From positions 1 through 46,158 of IMG/VR virus record IMGVR_UViG_3300032675_000040: 46,158 nucleotides of DNA, one strand, 5' to 3'. The stretch is from a virus. The notes under the pieces are model-generated. The model was not told the origin of the DNA. It made no database searches and was given only the letters and a program-made list of their open reading frames with translations. How positions within the stretch are numbered: the stretch's first letter is position 1; the number at the start of each line of letters is the position of its first letter. The translations under genes and the position numbers were made by a program. Of this stretch, positions 31,903 through 38,920 are shown one piece after another.

Positions 31903-32968
31903 TCGACCGTCCCTTGCGGATCTGATCAATCGCACCACCAATGATGTGTTCCAGCGGCTGCAACTGGACAATGTGCTTCGCCGCATGGACGCCCAGGTGT
32001 ATGCGCGGGTGCTGGCCGGTGTCGCCCACGGCCTGTACGGCTTCATTGAGTGGGTGAGCCGCCAGATCATCATCGATACCGCTGAGACCGAGTTTCTGGA
32101 ACGCTGGGCGTCGATTTGGGGCGTGCAGCGGCTGGCGGCCGCACCCGCAACCGGCGCCATCACTTTCACGGTGACGCCAGGCGCAGCCGACATTCCGTCT
32201 GGAACGCTGGTACAGACACTGGATGGCACACAGTTCCAGACCACGGCCGATATCACCGTGAGCGGAACTCAGGCTACTGCGCCGGTTGCTGCGTTGGTGT
32301 CTGCGGCGGCTGGCAATAACTATTCGGGGCAGACCGCCAATCTGGTCACGCCCATCCTCGGCGTGCAGACCTCTGCCTTGCTCGGTGTGCTGTCCGGCGG
32401 GAGTGATCTCGAGTCGGACGACAGTTTGCGCGCCCGGCTGCTCAATCGCATTCAGCAGCCGCCACAAGGCGGTGACGCCAACGACTATGTGCAATGGACC
32501 CTGGGCGCACCGGGTGGCGCGGCGACGCGCGCCTGGTGTGTACCGGAGCAATTCGGCCAGGGCACCGTGGGCGTGGCTTTTGTTTGTGATGGCAATGGTG
32601 AAGGTAATGGCGCGAGCAGCGCCATCCTGCCCACCGCTGCGCAGATTGCGACGGTGGCTGCCTACATTGACGGCGTGCGCCCGGTGACTGCACACGTGAC
32701 CGTGTACGCGCCGACTGCCGTGCCGATCAATTTCACGATCCAGGGTCTGAATCCTGACACCGTGTCCGAGCAAAACGCGGTCACGGCCGAACTGGCTGAC
32801 TTGCTGGTCCGTGAAGGGGAGCCAGGCGGCGTGATTTTGCTCTCGCACATGCGCTCGGCCATCTCGGCTGCCGCCAGCGAGTGGGACTACGTGCTGATCA
32901 CACCAAACGCCAATGTCTTGATGGCCGCTGGGCAGATCCCGGTGATGGGCAGCGTGACATGGCAATAA
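31895..32968 (+). CDS. Baseplate J-like protein (Mu gp47-like)
   Basis: 357 residues. FLERWASIWGVQRLAAAPAT, GAADIPSGTLVQTLDGTQFQ and LRARLLNRIQQPPQGGDAND are hallmarks of the baseplate J family (T4 gp6, P2 gpJ, Mu gp47). It forms the outer wedge ring. The ATG at 31895 overlaps the previous stop and gives the usual N-terminus (RPSLADLINRTTNDV). It overlaps the following gene by 10 nt. Confidence 0.92.
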   Translation: MFNRPSLADLINRTTNDVFQRLQLDNVLRRMDAQVYARVLAGVAHGLYGFIEWVSRQIIIDTAETEFLERWASIWGVQRLAAAPATGAITFTVTPGAADIPSGTLVQTLDGTQFQTTADITVSGTQATAPVAALVSAAAGNNYSGQTANLVTPILGVQTSALLGVLSGGSDLESDDSLRARLLNRIQQPPQGGDANDYVQWTLGAPGGAATRAWCVPEQFGQGTVGVAFVCDGNGEGNGASSAILPTAAQIATVAAYIDGVRPVTAHVTVYAPTAVPINFTIQGLNPDTVSEQNAVTAELADLLVREGEPGGVILLSHMRSAISAAASEWDYVLITPNANVLMAAGQIPVMGSVTWQ

Positions 32969-33603
32969 CGAATCAGGCCAAACAGCCCATCCAGCAGGTC
33001 AGCCAGGCACTGGCGCCAGACGACTATCTGGCCATGTTGCAGGAACTCCTGCCCTATGGCCCGGCGTGGACCGATGATCCGGACGCTGCCGTCACGCAGA
33101 TGCTCACTGGCCTGTCGCAGGAACTGGCCCGGCTGGATGCACGCAACTGGCAGCTCATCGAAGAGGCTGATCCGCGCACGAGCAATGAGCTATTTGCAGA
33201 CTGGGAACGCGTTGCCGGTTTGCCCGACCCCTGCGTTGCGGCGCTGGCGGGCCAGCAAACGCACGCGCAGTTGCAAGCGGCGCTGGTTTCCAAACTCGTG
33301 CAAGTGGGTGGCCAGTCACGCGCTTATTTCATCGCCGTAGCCAAGGCAATGGGCCTGGCCATCACGATCACGGAAGGTTGGCAGCAGGTCGATACCGTCA
33401 TGTCTGCGGTGAACAACCCACTGGCCAACGCTGGCTGGATCTACGCCTGGACCATATCCGTTGCGCTGGGTAACACAAAAAGCACGCTCACCGTCAAAGG
33501 TCGCGTGTCGGACCCGCTTGCGGCATGGGGCAACACGATGCTCGAGTGCGTCATGCGCCGCCTGAAGCCGGCTCATACCACCTTGCTGTTCAGTTACACC
33601 TAA
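32959..33603 (+). CDS. DUF2313 tail protein (Mu gp48/YmfQ-like)
   Basis: 214 residues. LAPDDYLAMLQELLPYGPAW near residue 20 and WERVAGLPDP near 80-90 are diagnostic for DUF2313 proteins, which link baseplate and tail fibres (P2 gpI-like). The C-terminal LECVMRRLKPAHTTLLFSY is typical too. The next gene is where a tail fibre gene should be, and here a very short fibre-like protein is found. Confidence 0.9.
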   Translation: MAITNQAKQPIQQVSQALAPDDYLAMLQELLPYGPAWTDDPDAAVTQMLTGLSQELARLDARNWQLIEEADPRTSNELFADWERVAGLPDPCVAALAGQQTHAQLQAALVSKLVQVGGQSRAYFIAVAKAMGLAITITEGWQQVDTVMSAVNNPLANAGWIYAWTISVALGNTKSTLTVKGRVSDPLAAWGNTMLECVMRRLKPAHTTLLFSYT

Positions 33604-33621
33604 AGTCTTGTAGGAGATTTC

Positions 33622-34140
33622 ATGGACAACCGCGTCTGGGAAGCCAATGCTGCCCAAACCCCGCCTGCCGTGCCCGGCAATCCGTCGATCGGATTTCCCA
33701 CGGATGGCAACCCAACCACGAATACGCCGGCCACGACGCCGGGGGATTATTGGTTCTATCAAGTCAGCGAGGAAATCCGCAACGCGATCATCGCGGGTGG
33801 GTTGACGCCTGATCGCACCGCACTCAACCAGCTCACGCTGGCGATCAATGCCTTGGTTCAAGCTGCCATCACCTCAGCATTGGCGTCCTACAAACCGCCG
33901 GCACCCGCACCGACCCCGACCCCGACCCCGGCTCCGACACCTGCTCCTGCTCCTGTGCCAACGCCAACGCCAACGCCAACGCCAACGCCAACGCCAACGC
34001 CAACGCCAACGCCAACGCCAACGCCAACGCCAACGCCGGCTCCGACGCCGACACCCACACCGACGCCTGCACCAACTCCAACGCCCGCGCCTGTACCGCC
34101 GCCACCACCTCCGCCGCCTCCACCCCCACCTCAAGGCTGA
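33622..34140 (+). CDS. Short tail-fibre-like protein with Pro-Thr/Pro-Ala repeat stalk and 12-proline end
   Basis: 172 residues. Residues 41-83 ([40 protein letters not shown]) have the helix pattern found in the N-terminal part of many phage tail fibres. From about residue 92 the rest is almost only Pro, Thr and Ala in PT and PA pairs, ending with 12 consecutive prolines and QG. No adhesin domain follows. The repeat DNA includes 12 exact ACGCCA units (33961-34032), so copy number can change without breaking the frame. The stalk would be an extended polyproline helix. Translation of the proline run probably requires EF-P. It follows the gp48 gene where the fibre normally lies. Confidence 0.78.
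   Translation: MDNRVWEANAAQTPPAVPGNPSIGFPTDGNPTTNTPATTPGDYWFYQVSEEIRNAIIAGGLTPDRTALNQLTLAINALVQAAITSALASYKPPAPAPTPTPTPAPTPAPAPVPTPTPTPTPTPTPTPTPTPTPTPTPTPAPTPTPTPTPAPTPTPAPVPPPPPPPPPPPPQG
33961..34032 (+). repeat. Tandem hexamer repeat ACGCCA x12 inside the fibre-like gene
   Basis: Twelve exact copies of ACGCCA, followed by a partial ACGCC. The frame reads Pro-Thr repeats. Each unit is two codons, so slippage changes stalk length in steps of one PT pair without frameshift. Flanking DNA carries related, less regular CCGACC and CCGGCTCC repeats. Confidence 0.92.
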
Positions 34141-34152
34141 TAGGAGAAGCAC

Positions 34153-34779
34153 ATGTATTTGCAAATGGCCGGTCTGGTATTCATGCCCACCGGCGTTATC
34201 GTCTATGTCATCAACTACGTCGATCTGGATCGGCAGCATCTTGCCCGGGAACTCGACGAGCGCTACGAACCCTTCCACCACTGGGGCGAAGTGCCAGATG
34301 GGTTCAGCTACCGCAAGCCCTACCTGTATCGGCTACGTGACGGGGTGGTGGCAGCAGTGGGACAAGACACTGCGCCCGATACGGAAGACTACCGTTTTCA
34401 CTATCGCCGCCTGTTGCTGATGGATCGTGTGCACGCAGCACTGCGTACCCAGCGCGCCGGATTCACGCAGGGGTCGTTGCCGCTGCAGGATCGCTTATTG
34501 GATCTGGCCTATGGTGAGTGCCAGCAATTGGGCAATGGCGAGCGTGCGGGCAGTGACATTTCTCCCGGTGGCGAATTGCCCTTGCTGCAAGCCATCGCCG
34601 ACGCTTGGGAAACGACGCTGACCACGGCCGCCGATCGGGTGCGCATGGAATACGCCGATCGCCAGGATGCACTGGTGCAGTCCGAGGTGCGCCGCCTGAA
34701 GACGCTGGCGCAGGTACGTGCGGCACGTTGCGCCGCCGATCTTGATCCGCTTTTTGTGAGGTTCGGCTGCCATGACTGA
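34153..34779 (+). CDS. Unrecognised protein between fibre and asparagine-synthetase-like gene
   Basis: 208 residues of unknown function. The N-terminal 30 residues are hydrophobic (LVFMPTGVIVYVINYVDL) but too polar at the ends for a clear membrane anchor. The centre and C-terminus are helical and rich in Arg, Glu and Leu (EVRRLKTLAQVRAARCAADL). A ribosome binding site TAGGAGAA precedes the ATG. Its stop overlaps the start of the PP-loop enzyme by 8 nt, indicating coupled translation and perhaps a joint role. Placement after a fibre-like gene suggests a chaperone or a fibre-modifying partner, which is only an inference. Confidence 0.7.
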   Translation: MYLQMAGLVFMPTGVIVYVINYVDLDRQHLARELDERYEPFHHWGEVPDGFSYRKPYLYRLRDGVVAAVGQDTAPDTEDYRFHYRRLLLMDRVHAALRTQRAGFTQGSLPLQDRLLDLAYGECQQLGNGERAGSDISPGGELPLLQAIADAWETTLTTAADRVRMEYADRQDALVQSEVRRLKTLAQVRAARCAADLDPLFVRFGCHD

Positions 34780-35806
34780 GTTATTGGTTGCGCGTAATCT
34801 GATCCAGGGGAACCCACTGGCCAGCGGGTTGCGCAAGGTCGTGGGCGGCGTGGTCACGACCTCGCGTTTGCAAGCCAAGCCGGACTTGTTGCGCTTTGAT
34901 GCTTGCTGCCCGATGCCCAGCCCGGAGGGAGCCAACCTGTCGTTTGCCGATTGCTGCGATATCCGTGCCCAGGCCTTGCTGGCAGCGAACACGCGTCTGC
35001 ACATCATGTGGTCTGGCGGCATTGATTCGACCGTGACCTTGGTGTCCATGCTCAAAGCACTGCCGTCCAATGAACATGACCGGCTGACCGTATTTCTATC
35101 GAGTCACAGCATCGCGGAAAACCCGGCCTTCTACCATGACCACATTGCCGGCAAGCTGGCTGTGCAGCGCACCGTGGGTAAGGCCGGACTGTATGACGAG
35201 GTGGTGGTAACGGGCGAACTGGGTGACCAACTCTTCGGCTCCGATCTGATGCTTGAATGCACGCGGCGCCTGGGCTTCGAGAGCCTCTTTTTGCCACACG
35301 AACAAGTTCTGCCGCGCCTCTTTGCCAGTCTGGCTGGGGATGCTGTCATGGGGGACGCGCTCTACCAGCGCTATGCGCCGATTGCTGTTGAAGCGCCGTA
35401 CCCATTGGTGAGCACACAGGACTTTTTGTGGTGGTGGAATTTTTCGCAGAAGTGGCAGCACGTGAAATTCCGCCACCTTCTGTATGAAGAGCGCGCTGAC
35501 TACCGGCCGCTGTTCGGTCGGGTGCAGCACTTCTTCGATACCGATGATTTTCAGCGCTGGAGCCTCACGCATCCTGCAGAAAAACTGGGCCACCGCATCG
35601 ATACCTACAAGATGCCAGCCAAGCGATACATCGCTTCGTTCACCGGCGATGACGCGTACCTGGCCAAGTTGAAGATCGGCTCCCTGTGCCGGGTTTTTAA
35701 ATACCCGCCGGTCGCAGCAATTACCAGTGATGGCCTGCCAGTCGACCAGGCTGGTTTGCAGGCATTCGTTTGCCTAGCCCGCGATAGCAGTCCCGGCAGT
35801 ACCTGA
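34772..35806 (+). CDS. Asparagine-synthetase-like PP-loop (AANH) enzyme without glutaminase domain
   Basis: 344 residues. The adenylating PP-loop SGGIDS sits at 81-86 after the strand RLHIMW, and TGELGDQLFGSD at 147-158 corresponds to the second conserved block of asparagine synthetase C-domains (normally GEGADELFGG). There is no N-terminal glutamine amidotransferase domain: the protein begins with about 75 residues that carry paired cysteines (C45-C46, C61-C62). Related enzymes make asparagine or form amide bonds in peptide cyclisation (lasso and beta-lactam pathways), activating a carboxylate with ATP. The substrate here is unknown; context of phage tail genes, cupin and hydroxylase points to protein modification. 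Starts in an 8-nt overlap with the previous gene. Confidence 0.8.
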   Translation: MTELLVARNLIQGNPLASGLRKVVGGVVTTSRLQAKPDLLRFDACCPMPSPEGANLSFADCCDIRAQALLAANTRLHIMWSGGIDSTVTLVSMLKALPSNEHDRLTVFLSSHSIAENPAFYHDHIAGKLAVQRTVGKAGLYDEVVVTGELGDQLFGSDLMLECTRRLGFESLFLPHEQVLPRLFASLAGDAVMGDALYQRYAPIAVEAPYPLVSTQDFLWWWNFSQKWQHVKFRHLLYEERADYRPLFGRVQHFFDTDDFQRWSLTHPAEKLGHRIDTYKMPAKRYIASFTGDDAYLAKLKIGSLCRVFKYPPVAAITSDGLPVDQAGLQAFVCLARDSSPGST

Positions 35807-35948
35807 CAACTGCCAAGCACTGAGCCCGCCAGCGCTCGCTGCTGATCTTTATTGATCCCTGACGTTTGAAGTCCGGCTTGTGGCCAACAGCCGCAGACCG
35901 TGCTCCGTGCGTCCTGATTTTTCAACCATCCCGAAAGAGGACATAACC

Positions 35949-36275
35949 ATGACGTTTACCGTGACCAAAACCACGACCCGTCCCGCCAGTGGCGTGACAA
36001 GTTTCAAAGACAGTACCAGCCTGACCCCGGACGTCGCTGCATCAATGGCCAACGTCAGCCACGCCGTGCGTACCAACCCGGCAGTCCAGTCGCGCTCCGT
36101 GGTGATTTCACCCGACGGACTCACCAAGTCCACCACCACGGTCTGGAACAGCCAGGCCGACTACGCCAGTTTTCAGGCGGCAAATAGCGCAGACCTGGCC
36201 AAAATTGCTGGGGCGGCTTCGGTCTACAACAAAGCCAACGGCATCGCCGTCAGCACCACCACAGCTGGAGCCTGA
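35949..36275 (+). CDS. Small Thr/Ser-rich protein of the modification cassette
   Basis: 108 residues with ribosome binding site AAAGAGG 9 nt upstream. The N-terminal part (FTVTKTTTRPASGVTSFKD) is rich in Thr and Ser; the C-terminal part (VWNSQADYASFQAANSADLA) looks like the end of a small alpha/beta barrel of the antibiotic-biosynthesis-monooxygenase shape. No catalytic residue set is visible. It lies after a 142-nt gap with no clear promoter or terminator and 2 nt before the cupin gene. It may be a virion protein or a substrate or partner of the flanking enzymes. Similar small proteins are, to my memory, seen in the tail regions of environmental phages. Confidence 0.65.
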   Translation: MTFTVTKTTTRPASGVTSFKDSTSLTPDVAASMANVSHAVRTNPAVQSRSVVISPDGLTKSTTTVWNSQADYASFQAANSADLAKIAGAASVYNKANGIAVSTTTAGA

Positions 36276-36277
36276 TC

Positions 36278-36988
36278 ATGCAAACTGGTGACTACATTGA
36301 TGGCCGACATGGCATGTATCCATCGCAGGCCTGGCGCTTGTCCAAGGACACCCAAACCCATCTGACCGTGCCGCCTTTCTCGACGCTGTATGGCTATGTG
36401 ATTACTGGCGCTGCCGATGGGGCGGCACACCTCGTTGCTGGCCAGCATGCATCGGCACCCGGCGCTCTGCTTCGCAATGCGGGCCAAGGCCAGTATTTTT
36501 GCCATGCGACCGGTGCTGAAGCAGCCACGCTGTCCCTTGCCGGGGAGGGTGATGCCCAGGTTTTTGCGGTCGTGCGGCATGGCTTTCGGGGACAAGGCTT
36601 GGTCGGCGGTCCAATCGAGGCATCGGGACGCTTGTGCTACATCGACAACTGCTCCGATTCGCTCCTGGTCTACCCGCCGCGCCGTGGCGACCCCAGCCTG
36701 AACCACCTGTCGTTTCCTGCCGGTGTGCGCCAGTCGTTTCACATTCATCCGTCGATCCGATTAGGGGTGGTGGCGCGCGGCACGGGGTTCGCCTGCTTTG
36801 CCGACCGGGAAATTCCGCTGGTCGCCGGCACGCTCTTTTGCATTGAGGAGCGGGAACTGCATCGCTTCCGCACCGACGATGATCGGCTCGATGTGATTGC
36901 CTTCCATCCGGATGGTGACTGGGGGCCGACTGACCAGGATCACCCGATGCTCAACCGCACGTATCTCGCGGCGGTGCGCCATGAGTGA
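36278..36988 (+). CDS. Cupin-fold protein of the modification cassette
   Basis: 236 residues. The C-terminal half is a cupin barrel: FHIHPSIRLGVVARGTGFA with H155 and H157 as the first metal ligands, then PLVAGTLFCIEERELHRF with H195 in the second motif. The N-terminal half is beta-rich and could be a second, degenerate cupin. The metal site appears complete, so an enzyme (dioxygenase, isomerase) or a metal-dependent sensor are both possible. It overlaps the prolyl hydroxylase start by 8 nt and is tightly behind the small Thr-rich gene, so the three are translated as a group. Confidence 0.78.
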   Translation: MQTGDYIDGRHGMYPSQAWRLSKDTQTHLTVPPFSTLYGYVITGAADGAAHLVAGQHASAPGALLRNAGQGQYFCHATGAEAATLSLAGEGDAQVFAVVRHGFRGQGLVGGPIEASGRLCYIDNCSDSLLVYPPRRGDPSLNHLSFPAGVRQSFHIHPSIRLGVVARGTGFACFADREIPLVAGTLFCIEERELHRFRTDDDRLDVIAFHPDGDWGPTDQDHPMLNRTYLAAVRHE

Positions 36989-37652
36989 TTCGGCCACGAT
37001 CCTGCTGAACTATCCGCCAGCGCAGGTCTTGGCCAGCGGCCGGCGCTGTCAGGTACTGGCCGCTATCAAGCAGCCGAATGTGGTTGTGCTGGACCAGCTT
37101 CTGGATGCCGCCGCGTGCCAGGCAGTGATTGACCTTGCCCGGCCGCGCATGAAGCGGTCCTCCGTAGTCCACCACATTGATGGCATACGGGTCGATGACT
37201 CGCGCACCAGTTCTGGCTGCCATTTTCAGCGAGGTGAGCTTCCAGTGGTTGCGGATATCGAGCAGTGCATTGCTGACCTCACCGGCATACCCGTTGAGAA
37301 CGGCGAAGGCCTGCAGGTGCTGAACTACCAGCCAGGCCAGCACTACGTTCCGCACTGGGACTACTTCCCACTGGAGAGTGCGTCATCTGCCGACATCGTT
37401 CGACCAGAGAAGGGTGGTCAGCGCATCGCCACCTTTCTGATTTACCTGAACACGGTGCCCATGGGTGGCGAAACGGAGTTTCCAAGCGTCGGCATCAAGG
37501 TGGCCGCTGTCCAGGGGAACGCCTGTTTCTTCTCCTACTGCGATGCAGAAGGCCAACTCGATCCACGCACCCTGCACAGCGGCAACGCTGTGATTGAGGG
37601 TGACAAGTGGATCGCAGTCAAGTGGTTGCGCGAAGCTCGCGTGCCCGCGTAA
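36981..37652 (+). CDS. Prolyl 4-hydroxylase-like 2-oxoglutarate/Fe(II) oxygenase
   Basis: 223 residues. All active-site features of the P4H family are present: RTSSG at 75-79, the iron ligands H125 and D127 in HYVPHWDYF, H199 in TLHSGNAV, and K209 in GDKWIAVKW to bind 2-oxoglutarate. The double-stranded beta-helix core is complete, with FLIYLNTVPMGGETEFP between. Start at 36981 overlaps the cupin gene by 8 nt; the long upstream frame is not used. The family hydroxylates proline in peptides and proteins. A target rich in PT/PA dipeptides is encoded 3 kb upstream in the same phage. It should be active; its true substrate is not known. Confidence 0.9.
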   Translation: MSDSATILLNYPPAQVLASGRRCQVLAAIKQPNVVVLDQLLDAAACQAVIDLARPRMKRSSVVHHIDGIRVDDSRTSSGCHFQRGELPVVADIEQCIADLTGIPVENGEGLQVLNYQPGQHYVPHWDYFPLESASSADIVRPEKGGQRIATFLIYLNTVPMGGETEFPSVGIKVAAVQGNACFFSYCDAEGQLDPRTLHSGNAVIEGDKWIAVKWLREARVPA

Positions 37653-37704
37653 TTCCTGCCGCCAGCTCTGGCGGCATCCCCAATTTGAATGAAAGGAGTC
37701 AGGC

Positions 37705-37983
37705 ATGTCTGATGTCTGTGAATGCGGCCGTCCCATTGAATCTCATGTTGAACGGCAGGGCGACCTGCTGTCCGAAAACGATCGCCAGGCGCTTGCCGCT
37801 GCCTTGTGCGATGCCTTTGAAAAATCGGCGCCGGTGCTCAGTCAAGCCTTGTCCGACGCACTGCAAGCGCAATTCGAACGCCTGATTGGCCGGGGCGTAG
37901 TGTCCTGGCTCAAACGCATCTTGCTCGCCGGCATTCTGATGCTGGCTGGTTACACCTACACAAAAACCGGAGGTCTGAAATGA
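37705..37983 (+). CDS. Small protein with one C-terminal membrane segment, probably lysis-related
   Basis: 92 residues with AAAGGAGT upstream. It has a Cys/His-containing N-terminus (CECGRPIESH at 5-14), a helical middle (residues 22-62), and one transmembrane segment at about 71-84 (ILLAGILMLAGYTY). It is translationally linked to the DUF5675 gene by ATGA. Position at the right end of the late genes with a holin close by suggests a lysis function, such as a second holin or an inhibitor, but no family signature is seen. Confidence 0.65.
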   Translation: MSDVCECGRPIESHVERQGDLLSENDRQALAAALCDAFEKSAPVLSQALSDALQAQFERLIGRGVVSWLKRILLAGILMLAGYTYTKTGGLK

Positions 37984-38456
37984 ACATCACCATCACCCGA
38001 AAGCAATCGATGGCCAGTGGCACGCCTGGCGATCTGGTCGTTACCAATCCCGCTGGCGACACCTTTGCCTGCGCAACGTTGGAGTTGCCGTGGCAGGACA
38101 ACACGCCTGGCATCTCCTGCATCTTTGATGACAGCTACAGCGCGTCGATCTGGCATTCCGATCACCTCGACTGCGATGTGCTGCGTCTTCAAGACAAGCA
38201 TGGCCGCCAGAACTGTCTGATCCACTGCGGCAATTTCGCGGGGGATGTGTCGCGGGGGATGGAAACCCAGGTGCATGGATGCACGCTGGTCGGCAGCAGC
38301 TACGGAGCGTTGGCGAATGACGACGGGAGCGCGCAAATGGCCATTCTCAACAGCCGCGCGACTTTGGCGCAACTGATCGAGTTCGTCGGCACTGGCGAGC
38401 ATAACGTTGACTATCACTGGGCGCAGGGCTGTGAGCCAACCACCTGCAAAGCCTGA
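37980..38456 (+). CDS. DUF5675 family protein of the lysis region
   Basis: 158 residues. The segments TLELPWQDNTPGISCIFDD and GRQNCLIHCGNFAGDVSRGM, followed by GCTLVGSSYGALAN, are those of DUF5675, a family found in phages and near lysis genes whose biochemical role I do not know. The conserved His and Cys around IHCGN may form an active site. No muramidase or amidase gene is visible in the window, so this protein could be the cell-wall enzyme by elimination, which is inference. Confidence 0.78.
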   Translation: MNITITRKQSMASGTPGDLVVTNPAGDTFACATLELPWQDNTPGISCIFDDSYSASIWHSDHLDCDVLRLQDKHGRQNCLIHCGNFAGDVSRGMETQVHGCTLVGSSYGALANDDGSAQMAILNSRATLAQLIEFVGTGEHNVDYHWAQGCEPTTCKA

Positions 38457-38467
38457 AGGAAATCGCC

Positions 38468-38845
38468 ATGGACATCTCTGGAATCGGCACGGCGGCAGAA
38501 GCCGCCAAAGGCATCATCGGCATGTTCTTCCCCGATAAAACGGAGGAGGACAAGGCCAAACTGGCCGCATCGCTTGCGCTACTGCAAACGCAGACTGACA
38601 TCGACAAAGCTGAAGCGCAAAGCACGGATCCGCTGCAGCATTGGCGCGGTGGCCTTGGCTGGGTCTGCGTTGCCGGCTACGCATGGAATTTTGTGGGTGG
38701 GCCGCTGACGAATGCGGTGGCCGCAGCACTCGGGCATCCGCTCAACCTGCCGTCGCTGGACATTGGCCCCCTGGCTACGCTCACGCTTGGCATGCTTGGT
38801 TTGGGTGGGTTGCATGTTGCGGAGCGGGTGAACGGAGCGGCATAG
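38468..38845 (+). CDS. Holin, 3TM family
   Basis: 125 residues. A helical N-terminus (about 1-55, DKTEEDKAKLAASLALLQTQ) is followed by hydrophobic segments at about 61-88 (WVCVAGYAWNFVGGPL) and 98-117 (LATLTLGMLGLGGLHVAERV). DPLQHWRGGLGW before the first segment is typical of the 3TM phage/GTA holin family. It would open the inner membrane at lysis. It is the last + strand gene; 75 nt later comes the end of the convergent CD-NTase gene. Confidence 0.83.
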   Translation: MDISGIGTAAEAAKGIIGMFFPDKTEEDKAKLAASLALLQTQTDIDKAEAQSTDPLQHWRGGLGWVCVAGYAWNFVGGPLTNAVAAALGHPLNLPSLDIGPLATLTLGMLGLGGLHVAERVNGAA

Positions 38846-38920
38846 ACGGCGAGAAGCAGAAATGTAGCTAATCCACGCGAACCGACGCACGTGATACCAA
38901 CCTAAGTAGATGCCCGTCGC

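Noticed and set aside
31892-32965. 357-codon - strand frame opposite the baseplate J gene
   Set aside because: Exact antisense of a firmly identified gene, and the predicted protein is His/Arg-rich without motifs.
33961-34032. CRISPR-like or iteron array
   Set aside because: The repeat is a contiguous hexamer with no spacers and lies in a coding frame; not CRISPR and no replication protein nearby.
33869-34281. Ala-Leu and Arg-Trp repeat frames on the - strand
   Set aside because: Artefacts of reading the ACGCCA microsatellite in reverse frames; no start signals.
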